A stretch of DNA of 10,083 bases from Oscillospiraceae bacterium (GTDB lineage Bacteria > Bacillota > Clostridia > Oscillospirales > Oscillospiraceae). The stretch lies in NCBI GenBank assembly GCA_029067025.1, contig JAIEFH010000229.1:1-10083 (forward strand). The letters are read 5' to 3'. The notes under the pieces are model-generated. The model made no database searches, had not been told where the DNA came from, and saw only the letters and a program-made list of their open reading frames with translations. Position numbers and translations under genes: made by a program. Positions within the stretch are counted from its first letter, which is position 1; every line of letters begins with the position of its first letter. Shown piece after piece: positions 1-5,279 of this stretch.

Positions 1-444
1 GTTCAGGAAGATCGCCACCGTCTCTGTTCCGTCGAGGCAGCCGCCGGCGCGGATCACAAACCCTACACCTACGCCCAGAAATACTCCTCCAAAACAGACG
101 GCCAGCAGATTTTCATGCGTAATATCCACAAACGGCGCGAAAACTTCCAGAGAACTTGAAAATGCCACCATGGCGACTGCGGATTTGATAATAAACTTAG
201 CCCCCAGCTTCCGCATACCAACCAACAGGAACGGAATGTTAAGCGCCAAAGTCATGATTCCAAGGGGAATCCCGCTCAGGTTATTGATCATGATCGAGAT
301 TCCCACAATCCCTCCATCCAGAATCGTGCATGGAACCAAAAATTCCTCAATGGAAAACGCGGCGATCACCGCGCCCATCACCAGCATCGCATAGCTGGAT
401 ATTTCCCTCATGTAGTATTTCAGCTTTGATGCGTTGTCCGACAT
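1..444 (-). CDS. YitT/DUF161-family membrane protein, C-terminus beyond window
   Basis: Translating the minus strand from the ATG at 444 gives 148 codons open to the window edge. The start MSDNASKLKYYMREI, then a hydrophobic helix, then LVPCTILDGGIVGISIM and GIPLGIMTLALNIPFLLVG, are the hallmarks of the YitT/YvjA/YqfU family: multi-pass inner-membrane proteins, usually with a C-terminal DUF2179 domain, which would lie to the left. A later stretch, GGVFLGVGVGFVIRAGGCLDG, also fits this family. At least four membrane segments are visible. The start is fixed by GGAGGT at 457-452, seven nt upstream, and by a consensus promoter. The substrate is unknown; members are often annotated only as membrane proteins. 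It is divergent from the MerR operon and shares a 218-bp intergenic region with it. Family assignment is confident, function is not. Confidence 0.85.
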   Translation of the reverse strand, partial: MSDNASKLKYYMREISSYAMLVMGAVIAAFSIEEFLVPCTILDGGIVGISIMINNLSGIPLGIMTLALNIPFLLVGMRKLGAKFIIKSAVAMVAFSSSLEVFAPFVDITHENLLAVCFGGVFLGVGVGFVIRAGGCLDGTETVAIFLN

Positions 445-463
445 AAAGGCCACCTCCGGTATC

Positions 464-492
464 ATCATACCAACGAAATCTGTATCCGTCAA
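464..492 (-). promoter_or_regulatory. sigma-A promoter for the YitT-family gene
   Basis: On the minus strand TTGACG (492-487) and TATGAT (469-464) are separated by exactly 17 bp, a near-consensus sigma-A promoter. The expected transcription start at about 457 falls at the edge of the GGAGGT Shine-Dalgarno (457-452), so the leader would be only about 13 nt. The rest of the gap up to the MerR promoter (about 493-609) shows nothing recognisable. Confidence 0.65.
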
Positions 493-609
493 ATAGAACT
501 TTGATATTTACCAACGGCTGCTCCACGAAAAAATGTGAAATCCAGAAAATGCATGAGGATAACCTTCCAAAGCAGTGCTGCCGATAATAAGAAAAATGCG
601 AAAAAGGTC

Positions 610-640
610 TTGCTCGTGACGCAGCGTAATGAGCTATACT
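610..640 (+). promoter_or_regulatory. MerR-type promoter with 19-bp spacer
   Basis: TTGCTC (610-615) and TATACT (635-640) are separated by 19 bp. This is the overlong spacer characteristic of promoters that MerR-family activators open by distorting the DNA. The expected start is near 647, at the AGGAGGT ribosome binding site of the regulator gene, so the leader is very short. The spacing plus the inverted repeat in the spacer makes autoregulation of the MerR-ABC operon likely. Confidence 0.75.
612..634 (+). promoter_or_regulatory. operator: 23-bp near-perfect inverted repeat for the MerR regulator
   Basis: The half-sites GCTCGTGACGC (612-622) and GCGTAATGAGC (624-634) are inverted copies around position 623, matching at 9 of 11 positions. 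The repeat occupies the -35/-10 spacer almost exactly, where dimers of MerR-family proteins bind. The inner TGACGC/GCGTAA core resembles operators of TipAL-like regulators. The binding protein is inferred to be the product of the adjacent gene. Confidence 0.75.
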
Positions 641-662
641 ATCCGCAGGAGGTATTCTGAAC

Positions 663-1463
663 ATGGACAAATATAGAGCTATCCCACAGGGGTATATGAC
701 GGTAGGCGAAGTCGCGAAAAAGATGGATGTGACAGTCCGAACGTTACAGCACTACGATAAAGAGGGGCTGCTCTCACCATCAGCCGTGAGCGATGGGGGC
801 CGCAGGCTTTATACAGACAAGGATATTGTCAAGCTGCACCAGATACTGTCTTTAAAGCATTTGGGTTTCTCTTTGGATGACATCAGGGACAGGCTGATCC
901 CGCTGGACGCCCCGGCTGATGTGGCGCAGATCCTCTCAGAGCAAGCCGCTGTTATCCGTAAAAAGATAGCAGATCTGACAGAATCGCTGTCGGCAATCGA
1001 GGCATTGAAAACAGAAGTGCTGGAAATGCAGTCGGTAGACTTCAAAAAATACGCGGACATCATAGTCAACCTGGAAATGAAAAATGATTTCTATTGGCTC
1101 ATCAAGCATTTTGACAGTGAAACACTGGATCATATTCGCAGCCGGTTTGACAAGGAAAGCGGTATGGCATTCCTGCAAAAATTTTTGCAGCTCCAAGACG
1201 AGGCAATTCAGCTGCAAGAAGATGGGGTGCCGGCAGAAAGCCCGAGGGGAGTACAATTTGCGAAAGCCTACTGGGACTTAATTTTGGAGTTCACAGATGG
1301 GGACGCCGCTATGCTCCCTAAGCTCATACAAATAGGAGAAAGCGACGAGCTCAATCAAGAGTGGAAACAAAAGCAAGCCAAGGCAAATCTGTTTATTGAG
1401 CCGGCATTGGGCGCTTACTTTTCAAATTTGGGGATAAGTCCATTCCAGGAGGAAGCAACATGA
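663..1463 (+). CDS. MerR-family transcriptional regulator with TipAS-like effector domain
   Basis: A 266-aa protein. Residues 11-80 are a MerR winged helix: MTVGEVAKKMDVTVRTLQHY, then EGLLSP, GGRRLYTDKDI and LKHLGFSLDDI. Residues about 86-121 form the dimerisation coiled coil. Residues about 150-255 resemble the TipAS antibiotic-recognition domain, including DGVPAESP at 188-194 and a PALGAYF stretch near the end. Such proteins bind a hydrophobic or antibiotic ligand and activate an efflux operon. The start at 663 is set by AGGAGGT at 647-653; the later Met12 has no comparable site and would remove only pre-domain residues. The stop overlaps the ATP-binding gene by 4 nt (ATGA), so the regulator and transporter are co-translated. 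The operator in its promoter points to autoregulation. The ligand is unknown. The operon is visibly lower in G+C than the genes to the right, which may reflect transfer. Confidence 0.9.
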   Translation: MDKYRAIPQGYMTVGEVAKKMDVTVRTLQHYDKEGLLSPSAVSDGGRRLYTDKDIVKLHQILSLKHLGFSLDDIRDRLIPLDAPADVAQILSEQAAVIRKKIADLTESLSAIEALKTEVLEMQSVDFKKYADIIVNLEMKNDFYWLIKHFDSETLDHIRSRFDKESGMAFLQKFLQLQDEAIQLQEDGVPAESPRGVQFAKAYWDLILEFTDGDAAMLPKLIQIGESDELNQEWKQKQAKANLFIEPALGAYFSNLGISPFQEEAT

Positions 1464-2272
1464 CAGACGCATTGCAAGTGAAAGAATTACGGAAAAGCTA
1501 TGGAAAAAAAGAGGTGCTAAAGGGCATTGACCTATGTGTGCGCAAAGGTGACATTTTTGCATTGTTAGGCGTAAATGGCGCGGGAAAGACGACAACTCTT
1601 GAATGCATTGAGGGCTTGCGGAAATATGACGGCGGCAGTATATCCGTAAATGGCAGCATCGGGATTCAATTACAGTCCGCCTCTCTGCCCGCGCATATCA
1701 AAGGGATGGAAGCCATCCGCCTTTTTGCGAAATGGAACAAGGTATCGGCAGATACCTCCATGCTGGCGGCGTTGGGCATAGAAAATTTGGCAAACAAGCA
1801 GTACCAGGAAATGTCGACCGGACAGAAGCGGCGGCTCCACTTGGCGCTGGCCTTAATCAGCGATCCCGACATCGTATTTCTTGACGAGCCAACCGCAGGG
1901 CTTGACGTGGAGGGACGGATTTCTCTCCATAAATATATTCGTACATTGAAAAACAAGGGGAAAACGATCCTTTTGGCCAGCCATGATATGGCCGAAGTAG
2001 AAAACCTATGCGACAGCATCGCGATTCTCAAGGACGGTTTGATCGCGTTCACGGGAACTGTCGCGGAACTGACGGAAAAAGTAGGAACGCACTACAATGT
2101 TCGTGTCAAAACAGACCAGGGGGCGGAGGATTTTGAGGTGGACGACATAGGACCCAGCCTGATTACGATACTCCAGGACCATCAAAAAAAGAACATTGTC
2201 ATTCAAGACATCCAAGTAGATCGAGGTTCTTTGGAGCAGCATTTTGTAAAGATTGCAAGGGAGGGTAACTGA
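1460..2272 (+). CDS. ABC transporter ATP-binding protein (exporter type)
   Basis: A 270-aa nucleotide-binding subunit. Visible motifs in order: Walker A GVNGAGKT (37-44), Q-loop in GIQLQSASLP (Gln70/72), signature STGQK (119-123, a variant of LSGGQ), Walker B IVFLDE with catalytic Glu143, D-loop AGLD (146-149) and switch His175 in ASHDMAEVE. The single ATPase domain with a roughly 50-residue C-terminal extension is typical of ABC-2 exporters of the drug, bacteriocin or lipid efflux class. It powers the permease encoded next, whose ATG overlaps its stop (TGATG). The start overlaps the MerR stop and follows AGGAGGAAG. All catalytic residues are present. The MerR/TipAS context suggests export of a toxic small molecule, but the substrate cannot be read from the sequence. 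Confidence 0.93.
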   Translation: MTDALQVKELRKSYGKKEVLKGIDLCVRKGDIFALLGVNGAGKTTTLECIEGLRKYDGGSISVNGSIGIQLQSASLPAHIKGMEAIRLFAKWNKVSADTSMLAALGIENLANKQYQEMSTGQKRRLHLALALISDPDIVFLDEPTAGLDVEGRISLHKYIRTLKNKGKTILLASHDMAEVENLCDSIAILKDGLIAFTGTVAELTEKVGTHYNVRVKTDQGAEDFEVDDIGPSLITILQDHQKKNIVIQDIQVDRGSLEQHFVKIAREGN

Positions 2273-2988
2273 TGAACGGATTTTTATATGGCGCCGTCCT
2301 ACAGTGGAAGCTGGATCTGCGCAGCCGAACGATGTTAATCACCTGCTATGCCGTACCGCTCGCATTTTTCGCGATCATGGGTGGGATTTTTACATCCATC
2401 ATGCCAGACAGCAGCGAAACCTTGATTCAGTCCATGTCAGTATTCACCGTTACCATGGGCGCACTGATCGGATTACCGCCCTCGCTTGCGGAAATCTACA
2501 GAAGCGACATCAAGAACGCCTATCAAGCAAATGGCATACCTCTGGCCATGGGACTGATATTGACAAATATTTCCGCATTTGTTCACTTGTTCATGATGAG
2601 TTCAATCCTTTATGTGATAGCGCCCATTGCTTTTGACGTAAAAATTCCGAAAAATCCAGGAATGCATTTTTGCGGCCTGATTATTTTGATTGCCGTATCG
2701 CTGGGGATTGCAAGCATCATCGGTTTAGCGGTGAAGGACACGGCAAATACATCTATGTTTTCCATCTTGATTTTCCTGCCGTCTATTATGTTGTCTGGAA
2801 TTATGTTCCCAGCCGACTTGCTTCCCAAAGCGTTTGGAATTGCGGGAAAACTGTTCCCCGCCACCTGGGGATACGCGCTTATGGCGGAAAATACTTTTAC
2901 TTGGCATAATCTCTGGCCCTTGTTCGTTATCTTCGTTATGGCTGTACTATTGTGCGCTATTTTACTGAAAAGAATTGAGACACGATAA
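2272..2988 (+). CDS. ABC-2 type transporter permease
   Basis: A 238-aa integral membrane protein with about six hydrophobic segments, near residues 21-43, 53-70, 90-119, 132-153, 160-180 and 213-233. FLPSIMLSGIMFPADLLP (168-185) is the conserved ABC-2 feature, a helix followed by the re-entrant loop. The hydrophilic stretch IYRSDIKNAYQANGIP (75-90) is the coupling region expected to contact the ATPase. It forms the membrane half of the exporter with the preceding ATPase, probably as homodimers of each. AGGGAGG lies just upstream of the ATG, and translation is coupled to the ATPase stop codon. The length fits the short ABC-2 (YhhJ/CcmB-like) class. After the stop, 2989-3133 contains only weak hairpins and no gene that I can recognise. 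Confidence 0.9.
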   Translation: MNGFLYGAVLQWKLDLRSRTMLITCYAVPLAFFAIMGGIFTSIMPDSSETLIQSMSVFTVTMGALIGLPPSLAEIYRSDIKNAYQANGIPLAMGLILTNISAFVHLFMMSSILYVIAPIAFDVKIPKNPGMHFCGLIILIAVSLGIASIIGLAVKDTANTSMFSILIFLPSIMLSGIMFPADLLPKAFGIAGKLFPATWGYALMAENTFTWHNLWPLFVIFVMAVLLCAILLKRIETR

Positions 2989-3133
2989 TGTGGATGAAGT
3001 AATCTGCCAGCGGCGGAAAAGGAAAAAAAGCTGCTGGTGATTTAACTGAACACAAAATCTGTATGGCATAGCATCCATAACGAACAGTGGTAATCCACGG
3101 ATCCAATCAGGGAATCTTAACATCATCATTTAA

Positions 3134-3174
3134 AAATCGGAGGCTTTGAATGCTCAAAGCCTCCGATTTCTTTT
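3134..3174. terminator. bidirectional intrinsic terminator between ABC operon and mgtE
   Basis: A perfect 16-bp stem joins 3134-3149 and 3154-3169 around the tetraloop ATGC. The plus strand continues with CTTTT and the minus strand with TTTTTA, so it can stop both the ABC operon (145 nt after its last stop) and the convergent mgtE (about 80 nt after its stop). Confidence 0.9.
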
Positions 3175-3247
3175 GTTCACAGATCACGTTTTGGAGGATG
3201 CCGCGCCCCGGGAAAAGGACGCCGCAGTCCGCCGCGCCGAACGCCGG

Positions 3248-4684
3248 TCACCCCGCGAAGTGAAGCATCTGGATCAGCAGCAGCCAGCTCATTCCATAAT
3301 AGGTAACCACGGCGACCAAATCGTTGATCGTGGTAATCAGCGGGCCGGAAGCCACGGCGGGATCCACATTGATCCGTTTGAAAAACAGCGGGATGAGCGT
3401 GCCCACCGCGCTGGAGATCAGCATCGCCAGCATAAGGGCCACGCCGATACAGCCGGAGACCGCGTAGGAGAACAAAAGCTCCCTGCTCTTAACCAGCCAG
3501 ATATAGAGGCCCACGATCACAAAAGAGATGGTTCCCAAAATCAGGCCGTTGCACAGGCCCACCCGCATCTCCTTGCCCACAAATTGAACCTTCTGGCCGG
3601 CTGTCAGGTTTTCGTCCATCAGCACCCGGATGGTGACGGCCAGGGACTGTGTGCCCACATTGCCCGCCATGTCTAAAATCAGGGACTGGAATGCCATAAT
3701 CAAGGTGAGCTGGGCCACGACCTCCTCAAAAACACCCACCACAGAGGACACCAGCATTCCCAGCACCAGCAGCACCAGCAGCCAGGGCAGGCGCTTTTTC
3801 ATGCTGAGCCTCACCGGCTCTTTCAGATCCTCCTCCGCGGTCAGACCGGCGAGCCTGGCGTAGTCCTCGCCCATCTCGTCGTCCACCACTTCGATGATGT
3901 TCTGCGCCGTGATCACGCCCAGCAGCTTATTGGAGTTGTCCAGCACCGGGATGGAGTTCTCCGAATAATCCTTCAGCTTTTCAATACAGTCGTCGATCAG
4001 CTCCGTGGCGTACACATAGGGGAAGGACGTCACGATCAAATCCTCCAGGCTGTCCGTTTTCCTGGCGGTAATCAAGTCCTTCAAGTCGATGGCGCCGTAA
4101 AACGCCTCGCTGTCGTCCACCACGAACAGGGTGGAGATATTGTCGTTCTCCTCCGCCTGATTCACCAGCTCCCGCATCGCGCCCTTGATGTCCAGGTTTT
4201 CCCGGATCACGATGCAGTTGGTGGTCATTTTGCTGCCGATCTCATCGCTGTCAAAGGATGCGATCAGGCGGATCTCCTTTTTGACGTCCGGCTCCAAGGC
4301 GTCGATCAACTGCTCCCGCCGGAGCTTGTCAAGTTCCCCCAGAATGCCCGCGGCGGTGTCCGTCTCCAGTCGGCCCACCACATCGGCGGCTTTCTGGAAA
4401 TCCATCTCCCTCAGATACACCCCCGCGTCGGACTCATCCAAATGCTCGAATACCTCAGACATCATCTCCGCGGTGCATACGCGGTAGAGCTTTTTGCGCT
4501 CCTGCGGGGAAAGCTGCGGCATGACCTCCGCAACGTCGTTCCCGTGATAGTCATCCAGCCTGCTCTGGATGATCTTTGGCGTATCGTTTCCCCGGATGAT
4601 GGCAATGATCTCGCTTTCATAGTTGGGCTTCGCGCTGATGTCGTTCTCAGCCGCAGGCTGCCCCAGCCTGTCTGTTTCCGCCAT
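3248..4684 (-). CDS. mgtE: magnesium transporter MgtE
   Basis: A 478-aa MgtE-type Mg2+ channel of the cytoplasmic membrane. Residues about 25-130 are the superhelical MgtE N domain, about 150-270 two CBS domains (e.g. FVVDDSEAFYGAIDLKDL and SIPVLDNSNKLLGVITAQNI), 271-298 the connecting plug helix, and 299-478 five membrane helices. The last third carries the signature motifs LDMAGNVGTQSLAVTIR and DPAVASGPLITTINDL; Asp455 is likely the pore Asp that binds Mg2+. The length matches the family (about 450). I chose the ATG at 4684 because GGAGGG (4696-4691) lies six nt upstream; an in-frame ATG at 4723 has no ribosome binding site and adds non-family residues. The gene is monocistronic, with its own promoter, an attenuator-like leader upstream and a shared terminator downstream. 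Confidence 0.95.
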   Translation of the reverse strand: MAETDRLGQPAAENDISAKPNYESEIIAIIRGNDTPKIIQSRLDDYHGNDVAEVMPQLSPQERKKLYRVCTAEMMSEVFEHLDESDAGVYLREMDFQKAADVVGRLETDTAAGILGELDKLRREQLIDALEPDVKKEIRLIASFDSDEIGSKMTTNCIVIRENLDIKGAMRELVNQAEENDNISTLFVVDDSEAFYGAIDLKDLITARKTDSLEDLIVTSFPYVYATELIDDCIEKLKDYSENSIPVLDNSNKLLGVITAQNIIEVVDDEMGEDYARLAGLTAEEDLKEPVRLSMKKRLPWLLVLLVLGMLVSSVVGVFEEVVAQLTLIMAFQSLILDMAGNVGTQSLAVTIRVLMDENLTAGQKVQFVGKEMRVGLCNGLILGTISFVIVGLYIWLVKSRELLFSYAVSGCIGVALMLAMLISSAVGTLIPLFFKRINVDPAVASGPLITTINDLVAVVTYYGMSWLLLIQMLHFAG

Positions 4685-4773
4685 AAAACGCCCTCCATTT
4701 CGATGTTTTGATTGGGGCGGCACTGATCCGCGATCAGCCCGCCTCAGGCGCGTCGGCAGCGGAAAAAGGGCAG

Positions 4774-4804
4774 AAAATCCCCCTGTTTCAGGAAACAGAG
4801 GGAT
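4774..4804 (-). terminator. leader terminator (attenuator) upstream of mgtE
   Basis: On the minus strand a 12-bp stem pairs 4804-4793 with 4788-4777, with one G-U pair and loop CCTG, followed by TTTT and C. It lies about 90 nt before the mgtE start and about 150 nt after the predicted transcription start, so it can only act by premature termination of mgtE mRNA. A second hairpin (CTGATC/GATCAG at 4723-4737) follows between the terminator and the ribosome binding site. Confidence 0.7.
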
Positions 4805-4957
4805 GGAAATTTCGGTTATCTCACTTGAACTCCAGACAGTCGGAAACGGCAGCGGCTTCCGCGCTATTCTGATAACCGAGCAGTCGTCTTCGCCCTGTCT
4901 CCGCGCTACTATCGCCGCTTGCCACTTTCCTCACCTCACTCAAACAGAATTTTCTAC
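4777..4957 (-). promoter_or_regulatory. structured mgtE leader RNA, candidate riboswitch or attenuator
   Basis: About 180 nt separate the predicted transcription start (near 4957) from the end of the leader terminator. The RNA is rich in potential helices: CGGTTATC (4878-4871) with GATAACCG (4820-4813), a GCGG/CCGC hairpin near 4863-4853, and AGACAG (4900-4895) with CTGTCT (4839-4834), which together with the first helix would make a pseudoknot. The 9-mer TAGCGCGGA occurs twice (4908-4900 and 4866-4858). mgtE genes of Firmicutes are often controlled by the Mg2+-sensing M-box (ykoK leader), but its conserved GTTAGGTGAGGCTCC and CATACAGTGC blocks are absent; only AGGTGAGG is shared. It may be a divergent or different ion-sensing RNA, or peptide-based attenuation. 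Confidence 0.55.
4821..4934 (-). CDS. possible 37-codon leader peptide in the mgtE leader
   Basis: A GTG-initiated ORF of 37 codons spans most of the structured leader and stops (TGA, 4823-4821) at the 3' arm of the main helix, 17 nt before the leader terminator. The product would be Arg- and Ala-rich, with ETGRRRLLGYQNSAEAAAV in the middle and LEFK at the end. A second GTG at 4925 would follow the GAGGTGAGG stretch more closely. If translated, ribosome position could choose between the leader helices and the terminator, as in Mg2+-responsive leader-peptide systems. There is no clear Shine-Dalgarno at a good distance and I know no family for it, so it may be chance. Confidence 0.2.
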   Translation of the reverse strand: MRKVASGDSSAETGRRRLLGYQNSAEAAAVSDCLEFK

Positions 4958-4963
4958 AGTTTA

Positions 4964-4992
4964 AATATACTACGCTTTCCGCCAAAAGTCAA
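4964..4992 (-). promoter_or_regulatory. sigma-A promoter of mgtE
   Basis: On the minus strand TTGACT (4992-4987) and TATATT (4969-4964) are separated by exactly 17 bp. Transcription would begin near 4957, giving an mgtE leader of about 270 nt. No convincing promoter for the recombinase side was found in 4993-5064. Confidence 0.75.
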
Positions 4993-5064
4993 TCTTCCTT
5001 CCGACAGGGATTTTGATCCTAATGGACAGGCCGCTCCGCATAGGCTGTTGCGAAAGGCCGGGTG

Positions 5065-5205
5065 ATGGATTTGCATACGCAGGAGCTGTGCAAAAGCGTG
5101 TTCAAGGATGGCCGCGCCGAGACGACCAGGGAAAATTTTACACGTAAGCTCATTGAGCTCGTCAATCAAATCGAACAGGGCAGGCAGACCCTGGCCCAAC
5201 CATGA
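5065..5205 (+). CDS. small ORF (46 aa) upstream of the serine recombinase, function unknown
   Basis: The ATG at 5065 opens 46 codons beginning MDLHTQELCKSVFKDG and continuing through FTRKLIELVNQIEQGRQTL, an amphipathic, probably helical small protein. A GTG immediately precedes the ATG in frame and the frame is open back to a TAG at 5041-5043. AAAGG at 5053-5057 is a weak ribosome binding site. It lies 74 nt before the recombinase on the same strand, a position where clostridial recombinase elements often carry small accessory ORFs. I considered a TnpW-like protein, but the spacing of the shared residues does not fit. The coding-like amino acid content supports a real gene or the tail of one; I do not recognise the family. 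Confidence 0.45.
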   Translation: MDLHTQELCKSVFKDGRAETTRENFTRKLIELVNQIEQGRQTLAQP

Positions 5206-5208
5206 TCC

Positions 5209-5257
5209 GACAAGCTGTTTCCTGTGTGCCGTTCGATCCGCCGGGAAGCGGCTTGTC
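5209..5257 (+). repeat. 49-bp imperfect inverted repeat directly upstream of the recombinase
   Basis: GACAAGCTGTTTCC (5209-5222) can pair with GGAAGCGGCTTGTC (5244-5257): 14 consecutive pairs including two G-U, around a 21-nt centre. It ends 9 nt before the AGGGAGA ribosome binding site of the recombinase. No U-tract follows, so it is not a typical terminator. The size and position recall attachment sites of large serine recombinases, which are about 40-50 bp, imperfectly symmetric and often next to the recombinase gene. It could equally be an operator or an mRNA hairpin limiting translation. Confidence 0.5.
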
Positions 5258-5279
5258 CCACGTTTAGGGAGACAGAACC

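Noticed and set aside
3146..3676. 176-codon plus-strand frame starting in the terminator and running antisense to mgtE
   Set aside because: It begins within the terminator hairpin, is His/Gln/Asp-rich as expected for an antisense shadow, and mgtE is certain on the other strand.
4685..4723. Upstream ATG at 4723 as the mgtE start
   Set aside because: It has no ribosome binding site, overlaps a leader hairpin, and adds 13 residues unlike MgtE proteins; the ATG at 4684 has GGAGGG at six nt.
4777..4957. Calling the mgtE leader an M-box riboswitch
   Set aside because: The gene context fits, but the conserved 5' and 3' blocks of the ykoK leader are missing, so I left it unclassified.
5065..5205. 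Naming the 46-aa ORF TnpW
   Set aside because: Only a loose F...ET...K pattern is shared and the spacing differs from TnpW proteins.
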